A stretch of DNA of 64,000 nucleotides from Alphaproteobacteria bacterium (GCA_002690045.1 NZDE01000011.1:1-64000); one strand, 5' to 3'; positions 1-9,713 are shown, counted from the first letter of the stretch. Notes: a model not told the origin generated them from the letters alone. Numbers and translations: made by a program.

Positions 1-74
1 ATCATGCAAAAATATTGCAGACCAAGCAAAATAAAGCATTTAATAACAATGCCTTATATTCCTTCTAATTTTAA

Positions 75-96
75 TCGAATCCCTCCTCCTCCGCCA
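75..96 (+). other. tRNA-Ser 3' end remnant (candidate att site)
   Basis: These 22 bases read as the 3' end of a serine tRNA: half of a T loop (TCGAAT), the 3' half of a T stem (CCCTC), a 3' acceptor strand (CTCCTCC), discriminator G and CCA. The 74 bases upstream do not contain the rest of a tRNA. Integrases that use tRNA 3' ends rebuild the gene at one end of the element and leave such a fragment at the other, so an element may lie to the left of the window. This is inference; chance similarity is unlikely but possible. Confidence 0.6.
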
Positions 97-204
97 TTTC
101 CCTTCAATGTTATATTTGCACCTGCACTATAGTTTGTGTTTGCTATGCGTCTGACGTGGGCTTATAATAAATATATTGGGTCTTTTATACTGGGGGAAAC
201 GTTT

Positions 205-1395
205 ATGTTTATGACATTTCGTCAGAAAATTGTGTTGCTTACAGCCTTGTCTGTCCTTCTATCTTCTATAGCAATTGTATCTACGGTATATTCAAAATCA
301 GCTAAAGAAATGAAGCAAGAGGCCATAAAGGTCTTGGCTGGTGACACACGACTTGTGGCGTTAAAGTTTCAAGGGGCATACGACCATATTCGTAACGATA
401 CTTATATTGCAGCAAATGCAACGGCTATAGAAGAGATCGTAAATATTGCTAAAAATAACAAACAAAGCAAAGACGCTTTACCGCTATGGAAGAAGCGCTT
501 AGAAGATAGCTTTATATCTATAATGAAAAAGAAACCGTATTACACGCAAATGCGTTTTATAGGTTATCATGATAATGGGCGTGAAATTGTGCGTGTAAAT
601 CATAATGACACAGGGTATGAGCGCGTTAAAGACACGGACTTACAGTATAAAGGTAAAGAGTTTTATTTTGAACAAGCTGCCGCCCTTGGTTATGGCGAAG
701 ATTATTTTTCTAAAATCACGTACAATAAAGAACATGGTGTGGTGGACCCTGAAAAAGTTCCTACTTTGCGGTCAGTGGTTCCTGTCTTTGACAGTAAGGG
801 TGATAAGTTTGGCTTTATTGTTATAAATGTAGACTATCGTCTCTTACTTATTACACAATATAGAGATATTAAACCGCAGAAAAACACATATATAATAAAT
901 GAATATGGTGATTATATGGAGTATAGTCCGAAATTGGGCTTGCTTGATCTTGTCTTAAGCGGTGCGGATCAGGATAGTTCATTGCAACATTTACAAAACC
1001 CTACCGCAAAGGAGCGGGATGAATATTTCGTCGAAACTACTGATAAAATCATATATACGGTAAAAATAAATATAGCGCCCAATATGGCGGATAATTTCTT
1101 GCGGGCGGTACTTATAGTCCCAAAACGTGAGGTTTTGCACAGTACGAGTGAAGTGCTATATAGTATTTATATTCTGTCGGTCATAATGGTGTTTGTCAGT
1201 GTGTTGTTTTCTATTATTATTTCACACTTTCTTACGCGCAGCCTTATTAAAATGTCGAAGGAATTGTCCCATGCTGCGGATCTGCGTGATTATAGCCTGC
1301 ATGATTTGCCTGTGAACCAGAATGATGAAATTGGCCAGATCGCTAGGGCATTTGATGTTTTAGCTGATGAATTAAATAAACAGCGTACTGGATGA
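205..1395 (+). CDS. Cache-type membrane sensor with HAMP and no output domain
   Basis: 396-aa protein with an N-terminal membrane segment (about residues 8-28), a large periplasmic sensor region of Cache type, a second membrane segment (about residues 325-350) and a C-terminal HAMP-like segment ending in NDEIGQIARAFDVLADEL. It stops right after HAMP, so no kinase, cyclase or chemoreceptor signalling domain follows, and I see no frame-shifted continuation downstream. The start at 205 is preferred over the in-frame ATG at 136 because a GGGGG ribosome-binding site lies 8 bases before it and the signal anchor then begins at once. The ligand is unknown. Confidence 0.7.
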   Translation: MFMTFRQKIVLLTALSVLLSSIAIVSTVYSKSAKEMKQEAIKVLAGDTRLVALKFQGAYDHIRNDTYIAANATAIEEIVNIAKNNKQSKDALPLWKKRLEDSFISIMKKKPYYTQMRFIGYHDNGREIVRVNHNDTGYERVKDTDLQYKGKEFYFEQAAALGYGEDYFSKITYNKEHGVVDPEKVPTLRSVVPVFDSKGDKFGFIVINVDYRLLLITQYRDIKPQKNTYIINEYGDYMEYSPKLGLLDLVLSGADQDSSLQHLQNPTAKERDEYFVETTDKIIYTVKINIAPNMADNFLRAVLIVPKREVLHSTSEVLYSIYILSVIMVFVSVLFSIIISHFLTRSLIKMSKELSHAADLRDYSLHDLPVNQNDEIGQIARAFDVLADELNKQRTG

Positions 1396-1590
1396 TTTCG
1401 TTCTTAAATGGAATAGATTATTGGGTTCCAGCTGTTTATATTTGGCGTGCATTGCTGCTATATGTTGTATAATAAATAACAATGCATAAGAATGTGCTTG
1501 AACTTCTTAATGATATATATATTTTAACATGATGTAATGCCTTTGGGCATGAGTCTCACAAAATATGTCAGAAGAGAGTATTGTATTCAA

Positions 1591-2580
1591 ATGATTGACG
1601 CGGCGCTTATAATTGCGGGTTTAGTTTTATTGTTTCTTGGTGGTGAAGCGCTGGTACGCGGTAGCGTAACAATATCTAAGAAATTAGGTATATCTGCCAT
1701 TTTGATCGGTGTAGTCGTTGTGGGCTTTGGTACTTCTGCGCCAGAGCTTTTAGTCTCTGTTAAGGCATCATTGAATGACCAGCCTGATATTGCTTTGGGT
1801 AATGTGATTGGCAGTAATATTGCCAATATCCTGCTTATTTTAGGGGCCGCGGCGGTTATTACCCCTGTGCTGTGCTATGATAAAGCCATTAAACGTGATG
1901 CTTTCTCTGTTGTGTTGGCTAGTATCGCCTTCCTTGCGCTCGCCTATATGGGCACAATTACACAATTGGCTGGCGGCATTATGGTGACAGCTCTTATTGC
2001 TTATTTGACTTATTCTTATATGTCGGAGCGTAAAGACAAGGCGTTACTTGCAGCAGCGCATGAATCTGCACCAGACATTGAAACAACGCATGAGTATGAA
2101 ACTGATGAATTCGCAGGTAATTTCAGTTTACCACTATCCATTGTGATGACCATTGGCGGTATTGTGATGCTAGTTTTTGGAGCAGATTTTTTAGTACGCG
2201 GCGCAACAAGTGTCGCACGTTCGTTCGGTGTATCTGAGGCTGTAATTGGCTTGACGTTGGTTGCGCTCGGCACATCCCTGCCCGAGCTTGCCACGGCAAT
2301 TGCGGCAGCGGTAAAAAAGAATACAGATGTGATTATCGGTAACGTTCTAGGCTCCAACCTGTTTAACATTTTGAGCATCCTAGGTATTACAGCATTAATA
2401 CAGCCTATACCCGTTAATAAGGATCTGGTGACTTTTGATGTGCCTTTTGCGTTGGCACTATCTGTTCTGACCTTATTAGTCATTGTTGTGTTCAAGAATA
2501 TTAATCGTGTTATGGGCGCGTTGTTCTTACTTGCTTATGCTGCTTATATGGCATGGCTGTTTATTAGCGGTCACGTTTAA
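1591..2580 (+). CDS. YrbG-family calcium/sodium:cation exchanger
   Basis: Inner-membrane antiporter of the CaCA superfamily, about 329 aa with roughly ten membrane segments. The two inverted alpha repeats are visible: GFGTSAPELLVS with GNVIGSNIAN in the first half, and ALGTSLPELATAIAA with GNVLGSNLFN in the second. The acidic residue in each PEL motif is the expected cation ligand. An in-frame ATG exists at 1537, but the start at 1591 fits the family N-terminus and has GAAGAGAG upstream. The tag gene follows after 2 bases, so the two are probably co-transcribed. Ion specificity (Na+, Ca2+ or H+) cannot be read from sequence. Confidence 0.88.
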   Translation: MIDAALIIAGLVLLFLGGEALVRGSVTISKKLGISAILIGVVVVGFGTSAPELLVSVKASLNDQPDIALGNVIGSNIANILLILGAAAVITPVLCYDKAIKRDAFSVVLASIAFLALAYMGTITQLAGGIMVTALIAYLTYSYMSERKDKALLAAAHESAPDIETTHEYETDEFAGNFSLPLSIVMTIGGIVMLVFGADFLVRGATSVARSFGVSEAVIGLTLVALGTSLPELATAIAAAVKKNTDVIIGNVLGSNLFNILSILGITALIQPIPVNKDLVTFDVPFALALSVLTLLVIVVFKNINRVMGALFLLAYAAYMAWLFISGHV

Positions 2581-2582
2581 AC

Positions 2583-3164
2583 ATGGCAGCATCTATTGGC
2601 GCAGATGGCAAAAAACGTTGTTTTGGCAATAAGCCTGGGCAAGCGTTTTATGCTGAATATCACGATAATGAATGGGGCGTCCCTGCGCATGATGATCGCC
2701 ATTTATTTGAAATGCTTATACTTGAAGGTGCGCAGGCTGGATTAAGCTGGGAAACGATTTTACGCCGCCGCGACGGTTATCGTGTAGTCTTTCATAATTT
2801 TGATGTGCACAAGGTTGCAAATCTTACGGATGCGGATTTAGAGGCGCTACGTAGTGATGAGCGTATCATTCGTAATCGCCTTAAAATTTATGCCGCACGT
2901 AAAAATGCTAAAGTCTTTATCGAAATACAAAAAGAGTTTGGTTCGTTTGATGCATATTTGTGGGCGTTTGTAGATGGTAAGCCTATCGTTAATCATTGGA
3001 AGGCTTTTAAAGATGTTCCAGTAACCACAAAAGAAAGTGACGCTTTGTCAAAAGATTTAAAAAGGCGTGGCATGTCATTTGTGGGCTCAACCATAATGTA
3101 TGCTTATATGCAGGCCGTCGGTATGGTGAATGACCATACACAAGAGTGTTGGCTTGCCCCTTGA
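2583..3164 (+). CDS. tag: DNA-3-methyladenine glycosylase I
   Basis: 193-aa base excision repair enzyme that removes 3-methyladenine from alkylated DNA. The zinc-site residues of Tag are all present: Cys13 and His27 near the N-terminus, His185 and Cys189 at the C-terminus. The active-site helix LFEMLILEGAQAGLSWETIL and the segment RLKIYAARKNA match the family, and the length is typical. It starts 2 bases after the exchanger stop codon, suggesting translational coupling. Confidence 0.95.
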   Translation: MAASIGADGKKRCFGNKPGQAFYAEYHDNEWGVPAHDDRHLFEMLILEGAQAGLSWETILRRRDGYRVVFHNFDVHKVANLTDADLEALRSDERIIRNRLKIYAARKNAKVFIEIQKEFGSFDAYLWAFVDGKPIVNHWKAFKDVPVTTKESDALSKDLKRRGMSFVGSTIMYAYMQAVGMVNDHTQECWLAP

Positions 3165-3196
3165 GTTTTCTAAGCGTTGAGGCTATATAAAATTTC

Positions 3197-3640
3197 ATGC
3201 GTAAACATATTATAAAACTTGCCGTTGGCATTGATAACATCGACCATTTCCACCAAATACAACAGGCTGAAGCCGTTGATTATAATGGGCAGCGCGCTGT
3301 GCCGTGCTGGACACGTTATAAGCCAAAAGCGGCGGACGAAATATTGGATAATGACGGGTCAATATATCGTGTAGTGAAAAACCGTATTGTTTGCCGTCAC
3401 AAGATTCTTGGTTTTGAAATGGTGGAAACGGCGGAACATGGTACAATGTGCGCGATCATGCAGGATGCCGAAATGATTGAAACCGTTGCAATGCCTAAAC
3501 GCGCCTTCCAAGGGTGGCGCTATTTGAAGGAAAGCGATGCGCCGTCTGATAAGGGCGCATATCACGGAAGCGCCAGTGTAGAGGCGGAGGATGTTGACCC
3601 TGCAATGCTTGAAGAGCTTAAAGAGGCCGGTTTAATCTAA
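3197..3640 (+). CDS. DUF1489 family protein
   Basis: 147-aa protein matching the alphaproteobacterial DUF1489 family: N-terminal HIIKLAVGIDNID, a central TRYKPKAADEILDNDGSIYRVVK block, and the characteristic PKRAFQGWRYLKESDAPSD segment. No biochemical role is known to me for this family. It follows tag by 32 bases in the same orientation, with GAGG upstream of the start. It ends 3 bases before the convergent flavoprotein gene. Confidence 0.85.
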   Translation: MRKHIIKLAVGIDNIDHFHQIQQAEAVDYNGQRAVPCWTRYKPKAADEILDNDGSIYRVVKNRIVCRHKILGFEMVETAEHGTMCAIMQDAEMIETVAMPKRAFQGWRYLKESDAPSDKGAYHGSASVEAEDVDPAMLEELKEAGLI

Positions 3641-3643
3641 CCT

Positions 3644-4822
3644 TTACACATACTGCCCTGCGACATAGCCTGATGACCACGCCCATTGGAAGTTATAGCC
3701 CCCTAAATGGCCAGTCACATCAGCAACTTCACCAATGAAAAATAGATTTTCTTGCAGTTTGGATTCCATTGTTTTTGATGATATGTCATTCGTGTTTACA
3801 CCGCCGAGCGTGACTTCCGCGGTACGGTAGCCTTCTGACCCGTTTGGTTTAACCTGCCAGTTGTTTATAGCGGTAGCAAGTTTTTCGATGTTCTTACGTG
3901 ATATTTCAGCTATGCGCCCTTTTACATTGTGTTGTTCGCATATTAATTCCGCTAAACGCGCCGGCACGATTTCAGCCACGCTGTTGTGAATTTCTTGTTT
4001 AGGTTGGCTTTTTTGTTTGTCTGTTAAATAGGCTTTTGCATCACAATGCGGCGCAAGGTTAATGGTGATACTGTCCCCCTCTTTCCAATAGGACGATATT
4101 TGTAAGATTGATGGCCCGCTAATACCGCGATGGGTGAACAGCATGCCTTCTGCAAAACTTGTCTTACCGCAAGTAACCACGGCATCTACACTAACGCCTG
4201 TAAGGGCCTTGCAAAAGCCTAAGATTTCATCTGTGAATGTAAGGGGAACAAGGCCTGCGCGTGTTTCTACAAGGTCATGTCCGAATTGCTTAGCGATTGT
4301 ATACCCCCATTTGGTCGCGCCAATTTTGGGTATGGATAAGCCGCCAGTGGCGATAACCAAACTTTCGGCTTTAACCATTCCTTGTGTGGTGGTTAGAACA
4401 TATTTTTCACTATCCTTAGTGATATCCTCAACAGCGGTGTCTTTGCTGATATGGACGCGCGCCTCTTCGCATTCCTTAAGCAGCATATCAATAATGTCTT
4501 GCGCTGTTACATCACAAAATAGCTGCCCGAGTTTTTTCTCATGGTATTTAATGCGATGTTTTTCAACCATTTCAATAAAGTCTTGCTGTGTATATTGGCT
4601 TAGCGCGGATTTGCATAAATGAGGATTTTGTGACAGATAGGCATTAGGCGCGGCGTGTATGTTGGTGAAATTGCATCGCCCACCGCCAGAAATACGGATT
4701 TTCTCACCAATCTTCTTGCTATGGTCTATCAGCCAGACTTTGCGCCCACGTTTGCCGGCCTCTATTGCACACATTAGGCCGGCGGCCCCTGCCCCGACAA
4801 TTACCACATCATATTGTTTCAT
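3644..4822 (-). CDS. HI0933/YhiN-family FAD-dependent oxidoreductase
   Basis: 392-aa flavoprotein of the HI0933/BaiN-like family. An N-terminal dinucleotide-binding motif (VVIVGAGAAGLMCAIEAGKRG) is followed by the family signature around ISGGGRCNFTN. The C-terminal FAD-contact region reads GEVADVTGHLGGYNFQWAWSSG. The family is widespread and its substrate is generally unassigned, so NAD(P)/FAD-dependent oxidoreductase is the safest label. It is divergent from the GIY-YIG gene, with 43 bases between the starts. Confidence 0.9.
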   Translation of the reverse strand: MKQYDVVIVGAGAAGLMCAIEAGKRGRKVWLIDHSKKIGEKIRISGGGRCNFTNIHAAPNAYLSQNPHLCKSALSQYTQQDFIEMVEKHRIKYHEKKLGQLFCDVTAQDIIDMLLKECEEARVHISKDTAVEDITKDSEKYVLTTTQGMVKAESLVIATGGLSIPKIGATKWGYTIAKQFGHDLVETRAGLVPLTFTDEILGFCKALTGVSVDAVVTCGKTSFAEGMLFTHRGISGPSILQISSYWKEGDSITINLAPHCDAKAYLTDKQKSQPKQEIHNSVAEIVPARLAELICEQHNVKGRIAEISRKNIEKLATAINNWQVKPNGSEGYRTAEVTLGGVNTNDISSKTMESKLQENLFFIGEVADVTGHLGGYNFQWAWSSGYVAGQYV

Positions 4823-4865
4823 TTACGCTCTTTCTATCGTTTATAAGCCTTGCTATTATAATGGC

Positions 4866-5108
4866 ATGAGTTGGTTTGTTTACATCGTCGAATGCGCAGA
4901 TAATAGTCTTTATACCGGAATTACAAATGATTTAGACCGGCGTATAGAGCAGCATAATAGCGGCACTGGCGCGAAATATACACGAAATCGTGCCCCAGTA
5001 CAGCTTGTTTATTCCGAGGCCGTGGAAAGCCGCGCCGATGCGTTAAGTCGTGAGTATAAAATCAAACAGCTTCCTCGTATAAAAAAGATTAAGCTTATTA
5101 AAAATTAA
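4866..5108 (+). CDS. GIY-YIG domain protein (UPF0213/YhbQ type)
   Basis: 80-aa single-domain protein with the GIY-YIG nuclease core: VYIVECADNSLYTGITNDLDRRIEQH, then Arg-rich and Glu-containing segments (YSEAVESRADALSREYKIKQL). The longer open frame from 4659 runs into the divergent neighbour, so the ATG at 4866 directly before the domain is chosen. Stand-alone members of this group may act in DNA repair, but the role is not settled. The small size is normal for the family. Confidence 0.88.
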   Translation: MSWFVYIVECADNSLYTGITNDLDRRIEQHNSGTGAKYTRNRAPVQLVYSEAVESRADALSREYKIKQLPRIKKIKLIKN

Positions 5109-5183
5109 TATATTTCTGCTATTATATTAATATTAACTAATATATATTAAAGTTAGATTTCAGATAATTAATTAAAGTGTATT

Positions 5184-5513
5184 ATGCAGGGAAATTTACG
5201 CTATTCGATCTTGGCGTTAATTGTATTACAAATCATTACAATTACACCATTTCTACTTGATAATAATTCTTCGCTTGTTAAGAGTGGGCGAAGCTATGCT
5301 ATTGCCCTTTATCCCTTAAATTTCAGCTTTACTGATGTACTTAATGCTGTGATTGCCTCTGATGGTAGCCTTATAAAAACAGGTGCGTGGCATGGCATAA
5401 GCTTTTCGAGTTCAACAACAGATGATTTTAAACATAGTTTATATGAGAATGGCGCGTGGTTAGTATTATCGCCCGCGATTATTACATTATGTTACCAGAA
5501 GAAAGGGCGTTAA
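5184..5513 (+). CDS. Small membrane-anchored hypothetical protein
   Basis: 109-aa protein I do not recognise. An N-terminal hydrophobic segment (residues 7-26, [18 protein letters not shown]) can be a signal anchor, and a second hydrophobic patch near the C-terminus (ALVLSPAII-like) may be a further membrane segment. It ends 4 bases before the start of a chemoreceptor gene, so the two are probably transcribed together and may work together. No catalytic motif is visible. Confidence 0.55.
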   Translation: MQGNLRYSILALIVLQIITITPFLLDNNSSLVKSGRSYAIALYPLNFSFTDVLNAVIASDGSLIKTGAWHGISFSSSTTDDFKHSLYENGAWLVLSPAIITLCYQKKGR

Positions 5514-5517
5514 AAAG

Positions 5518-6972
5518 ATGAGTAATGCCAATTTAATAAATAAATATCAAAAAATAACATCGTACTTTATCGCAGCACATATATTTATATATGGGGCGGC
5601 TGCATATTTTCTGGGCGCACCATTATTTCTGCCTATTATTATGCAGGCAATTTTGGCTGTAACAGCATATTTAGGAAGCCATGTTTTTTATAAAACATGC
5701 TTGGGAAAAGACCTTAGTGCGATGAGTTTAGTACTTACCCCCGCTGTGCTTGTTTATATTTTAACAGGACATGAATGGCAGATTGACGCACATATGTATT
5801 TCTTTGCGACCCTTGCTATGGTAACGGCCTTTCAAGATGTGCGTGCTACTTTATTTGCTGCTGGTGCGGTTGCCGTTCACCACTTATCCTTGAACTTCGT
5901 TCTGCCTGTTGCGCTATTCCCCGACGATGCTAATTTATGGCGCGTAATATTTCATGCGGTAATTGTGGTCATTGAAACTGGCGTGCTTGTTTTAATTATT
6001 CGGGCGCTTAATAATATGTATAGCGCCGTTAATGCTGATAAAGCACGCGCAGAATCTGCGCTAAAAGATGCTGAGGAAGCAAGGTTAAGTGTCGCACAAT
6101 CACAAGATAAAGCAGAAAGACAACGTCAAGAACATGCGCATAGTATTGCATCTAAGCTAGATGAAACTGCAGATCAAATTATTGCCGTTTTCGTGCGTGA
6201 GGCAGATAGTCTGCAAAATGTATCTGAACAAATTGCACATTTGGTTGAATCAACATCCAATGCGACTAGAGATGTTGCAAGCCAGTCGGATGAAGCTAAA
6301 GAACATGTTGGAACGGTCGTTAGTGCGGCACACCAACTTTCGGCGTCCATACGAACCATATCAGAAAATGTCCGTGATACTATTGAAACGACTAAACATT
6401 GTACCCAGACAGCTAATTTGTCTATGGATACGCTTAATAGCTTACAGCAAGCTGTGGGTGAGATTGATGGTGTTATTCAGGCTATTACGGATGTCGCGGA
6501 GCAGACGAATTTGCTCGCGCTGAATGCAACGATTGAGGCCGCGCGCGCTGGCGAAGCTGGTAAGGGATTCGCTGTTGTTGCAAATGAGGTTAAGGCGCTT
6601 GCCAATCAAACGCATAAAATGACCGATGAAATTACAAATCGTGTGGGCTTGGTAAAAACAAACGCCCAAGAAACTGTCAGCCGTGTTGAAGATATTATTC
6701 GTCAAATTAATGATGTGAATGTCAAAACGACGAGTGTAGCGCAGGCGATTGAAGAACAGTCTTCCGCAACATATGAAATTGAAAATCGTATCAACTTAGT
6801 ATCATCAAGCACGGATAAAATTACGGGTAAAATAAGCGATATTCAAAATGTTTCAAATGAAAGTAATCAGGGCAAAGATGCCCTAATGCTTACAGCCCGA
6901 ACAATTAAAGATAAAAGCAGTGAGCTGCAAAGTGAAGTTAGTAATGTCATTAAAACGATAAGAGAATCGTAG
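5518..6972 (+). CDS. Methyl-accepting chemotaxis protein with multi-pass membrane sensor
   Basis: 484-aa chemoreceptor. Residues about 13-165 form a five- to six-helix membrane domain with histidines in or near the helices (His21, His55, His85, His92, His121, His122, His146). A coiled-coil linker (about 165-215) leads to the signalling domain, whose hairpin tip reads [35 protein letters not shown]. There is no periplasmic sensor domain, so the signal must be sensed within the membrane or via its energy state. It follows the 109-aa gene by 4 bases. The ligand is unknown. Confidence 0.9.
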   Translation: MSNANLINKYQKITSYFIAAHIFIYGAAAYFLGAPLFLPIIMQAILAVTAYLGSHVFYKTCLGKDLSAMSLVLTPAVLVYILTGHEWQIDAHMYFFATLAMVTAFQDVRATLFAAGAVAVHHLSLNFVLPVALFPDDANLWRVIFHAVIVVIETGVLVLIIRALNNMYSAVNADKARAESALKDAEEARLSVAQSQDKAERQRQEHAHSIASKLDETADQIIAVFVREADSLQNVSEQIAHLVESTSNATRDVASQSDEAKEHVGTVVSAAHQLSASIRTISENVRDTIETTKHCTQTANLSMDTLNSLQQAVGEIDGVIQAITDVAEQTNLLALNATIEAARAGEAGKGFAVVANEVKALANQTHKMTDEITNRVGLVKTNAQETVSRVEDIIRQINDVNVKTTSVAQAIEEQSSATYEIENRINLVSSSTDKITGKISDIQNVSNESNQGKDALMLTARTIKDKSSELQSEVSNVIKTIRES

Positions 6973-7066
6973 AAACTTTGTGATTACCTTTTGCTTTTTT
7001 CGTGGAGTTCTAATAAAACCAATTATGTGGTCATATTAATCCCAAACAAATTGCAAAAGTGACGTT

Positions 7067-8383
7067 ATGAGTAAAGTTTTTAAGCCTTCCCCGATTAGTG
7101 GTTTCCCAGAATACTTGCCTGAAATTCGCCGTGTAGAACAGCAATGGATTGACCATATACGCGCCGTATTTGAATCGTACGGATTTTGCAATATTGAAAC
7201 GCCTGCGGTTGAAGAAGTTGATGTGCTTATGGCCAAGGGCGAAACCGATAAGGAGATATATTGCCTTAACCGTTTGCAAGCTGACCCTGATGATAATAGC
7301 GATGCGCGCCTTGCATTGCATTTTGACCAAACAGTCCCCCTCGCCCGCTATACAGCGCAGCATTTTAATGATTTAGTTTTCCCATTTAAGCGTTATCAAA
7401 TCCAAAAAGTTTGGCGTGGTGAGCGTCCACAAGTTGGGCGTATGCGTGAATTTTATCAATGTGATATTGATGTAATCGCCGTTGATAACCTGCCCCTTCA
7501 CTTTGATGCAGAAATGCCTGCTGTTATCTACGAGGCTCTAATGGGGCTAAATATCGGCAAAGTACAAATCAAAATATCTAACCGTCGTATATTGATTGGT
7601 TTGCTTGAGTCGCTCGGCATAGAAGATGTTATTTCAACAACGCGCATTATTGATAAGCTAGATAAAATTGGCGTTGATGGCGTGACGGCGGGTTTGAAAG
7701 ATGAAATCGGCCTGACAGATGCGCAAATTGCTAGTGTATTGGCACTGTCCACCATCAAAACGCGCAGCGCAGCAGAAGTGAAAGACAAACTTTCCGCGCT
7801 TAATGTTGAAAATGAAGCATTCCAGCAAGGTGTAGATGAGCTTTGTTTTGTGCTTGATTATTTATCATCCATGCCAGAAGACGCAATGCTTGCCGATTTA
7901 TCTATTGTACGTGGTCTTGATTATTATACAGGCACTGTCTATGAAACGAATTTGTTGGAAATACCTGAATTTACAAGCTCGGTATGTTCTGGCGGTCGTT
8001 ATGATGATCTGGCGAGCAGCTATATTAATAAGAAATTGCCTGGCGTAGGTATTTCTATTGGTTTAACACGCCTGTTTAGTGTTTTGTTAGAGCATGGATA
8101 TATTAAAGCCGCGCCACGTTCCCCTGCGGATATTTTGATGGCGATCCCATCAGAAGAAAAACGTGGCTTAGCACAAGAAACAGCACAGGCCCTACGTAAA
8201 CGTGGTTTTAAGGTTGAACTTTATCACGCGCCACAAAAAATAAAAAAGCAACTTTCTTATGCTGAAAAGAAAAGTATACCATTTGTTTGGTTCCCGCCTT
8301 TTGAAGATGGTCAATCTCATGAAGTTAAAAACATGGATGGTGGCGAACAAATCGCAACCACTGTCGAGAGTTTTACAAAATAA
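7067..8383 (+). CDS. hisS: Histidyl-tRNA synthetase
   Basis: 438-aa class II aminoacyl-tRNA synthetase charging tRNA-His. Visible: motif 2 (KRYQIQKVWRGERPQVGRMREFYQCDIDVI), the histidine-specific motif RGLDYYTGTVYE, the SGGRYDDL segment, motif 3 (PGVGISIGLTRLF) and a C-terminal anticodon-binding domain. The motif 2 region (REFYQCDIDV) resembles eukaryote-like HisRS more than the E. coli form, in line with the divergent HisRS seen in some alphaproteobacteria. No hisZ-like features are seen. Confidence 0.95.
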   Translation: MSKVFKPSPISGFPEYLPEIRRVEQQWIDHIRAVFESYGFCNIETPAVEEVDVLMAKGETDKEIYCLNRLQADPDDNSDARLALHFDQTVPLARYTAQHFNDLVFPFKRYQIQKVWRGERPQVGRMREFYQCDIDVIAVDNLPLHFDAEMPAVIYEALMGLNIGKVQIKISNRRILIGLLESLGIEDVISTTRIIDKLDKIGVDGVTAGLKDEIGLTDAQIASVLALSTIKTRSAAEVKDKLSALNVENEAFQQGVDELCFVLDYLSSMPEDAMLADLSIVRGLDYYTGTVYETNLLEIPEFTSSVCSGGRYDDLASSYINKKLPGVGISIGLTRLFSVLLEHGYIKAAPRSPADILMAIPSEEKRGLAQETAQALRKRGFKVELYHAPQKIKKQLSYAEKKSIPFVWFPPFEDGQSHEVKNMDGGEQIATTVESFTK

Positions 8384-8402
8384 TTGACATAATATTGATG
8401 CA

Positions 8403-9713
8403 ATGTTATCTTCCGTGAACTTTATTACAAAGTTTGGCGGCATGAGAGCGTATATAGACAACCCAATCCAATCATATAAACGTATATCTAGCGCACTGCG
8501 CTTAGATGCCGCGTTGACGTCTGTGCCTGAATTATCATTGCCCGTTGAATATTTACGCAAAGCCATGCAATCTGCAAAAGTCGAAAGGCTTATTACACAA
8601 AATGATTTTGTACGTAATGCACGTGATACGGCCTTACTTGGATTAAAACATCTTAATTTAGAATTTAATTTATCTGCGGCTGACATGGTTGCAGGCTATC
8701 CGCATCGGCCTTTATATAAAGGCGCATATCCCTACCAACCAAGTCTTGCGGCTATTGAAAATAGTCTGGCATTTTTGGATAGTGTAGAGCGCAGCGTTAA
8801 AAAAGATATTCCCCCGCTTTACCATGCAGATCGTTATTTGCACTATTCCTATAGTGTGTGTCATAGCGAAGACATGATTGTCATGCCGACTGCTGAACGT
8901 CTCTCTCTGCGTGATTTAATAAAGATTCGTTCGGTCCCAATAGGTTTGACAGGTGTAAGTGCTGTTACGAGTTTTACTGATGGCTATTACAATACGCCGC
9001 TTGATATATGGGTGCATGATATGAACCATAATCGACGTTTACTTTCTTATAATCAGCGTTATTTTGAGCGTAATAATATCAGTACTCAGGCTGATAAAAA
9101 CCATGCTTATGAGCAATTCGCAAATGTAATTGAAAATGTCATTTTGCCTTCTTGTAATTATGAAGGCGAAATGGATGAGCATGAATGTAATATTCGTAAA
9201 ATTATGGGCGTGCTCTATTTTGAATTTTTACATGAATACGCATATACACCTGACAAGCATTGCTGGTTAGAGGCTTTTAACTTTAAGGGCGGTTCCCCTG
9301 CTCCGTTTGAAGTTATGCTTAAAGATGGTGAGACTATTGAAGATGTAGAGCGCCGTCGCTTGCTGAATTTCAATTTAAAAAGTGGTTTTAATGAATATAT
9401 TGGTGATGCACGCGATGTGAAAGTGCAGTATTTCTTTGATACTGGCCCTAATTTTTTATCTAGCGCGTATAACAAACTGACAACATCATTTTATGATAAC
9501 AATTTCTTTTCTTATGATGAATTACCTGCACAAGATTATCGCACGCCTGAAATGGTCGCAGAAGCTGCTGCACGTATCATTGCTATGATGGGGCTGCAGC
9601 AAGATATACGTTATTCATTGGATGAATTACAATCTATCATAAAAAATGAAGACCACGGGCCGTTAGAGGTCTATCCGCATATGGAGCTCAAACGTCCAGC
9701 ATTGGCGCGTTAG
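8403..9713 (+). CDS. Unrecognised 436-aa protein
   Basis: I do not recognise this protein. It is soluble, with no signal peptide or membrane segments. Conserved-looking clusters include VHDMNHNRRLLSYNQRYFER (about residues 202-221), which could bind metal, and a segment ILPSCNYEGEMDEHECNIRK followed by FEFLHEYAYTPDKHCW. The start at 8403 lacks a good ribosome-binding site; an ATG at 8442 (GGCGGC upstream) is an alternative giving 423 aa. It lies 19 bases after hisS and overlaps the convergent sufE by 4 bases. Confidence 0.6.
   Translation: MLSSVNFITKFGGMRAYIDNPIQSYKRISSALRLDAALTSVPELSLPVEYLRKAMQSAKVERLITQNDFVRNARDTALLGLKHLNLEFNLSAADMVAGYPHRPLYKGAYPYQPSLAAIENSLAFLDSVERSVKKDIPPLYHADRYLHYSYSVCHSEDMIVMPTAERLSLRDLIKIRSVPIGLTGVSAVTSFTDGYYNTPLDIWVHDMNHNRRLLSYNQRYFERNNISTQADKNHAYEQFANVIENVILPSCNYEGEMDEHECNIRKIMGVLYFEFLHEYAYTPDKHCWLEAFNFKGGSPAPFEVMLKDGETIEDVERRRLLNFNLKSGFNEYIGDARDVKVQYFFDTGPNFLSSAYNKLTTSFYDNNFFSYDELPAQDYRTPEMVAEAAARIIAMMGLQQDIRYSLDELQSIIKNEDHGPLEVYPHMELKRPALAR

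Noticed and set aside
5-19. Short inverted repeat TGCAA/TTGCA at the left edge
   Set aside because: Only 5 bp arms in AT-rich sequence, expected by chance. It could be an integrase arm site but I cannot support it.
1396-1590. Frame-shifted output domain of the HAMP sensor
   Set aside because: Three frames after the stop give only short peptides and none resembles a kinase or receptor domain.
2016-2495. 159-codon minus-strand frame inside the cation exchanger
   Set aside because: It is a shadow of a strongly conserved membrane protein gene with a Ser/Thr-rich, unrecognisable translation.
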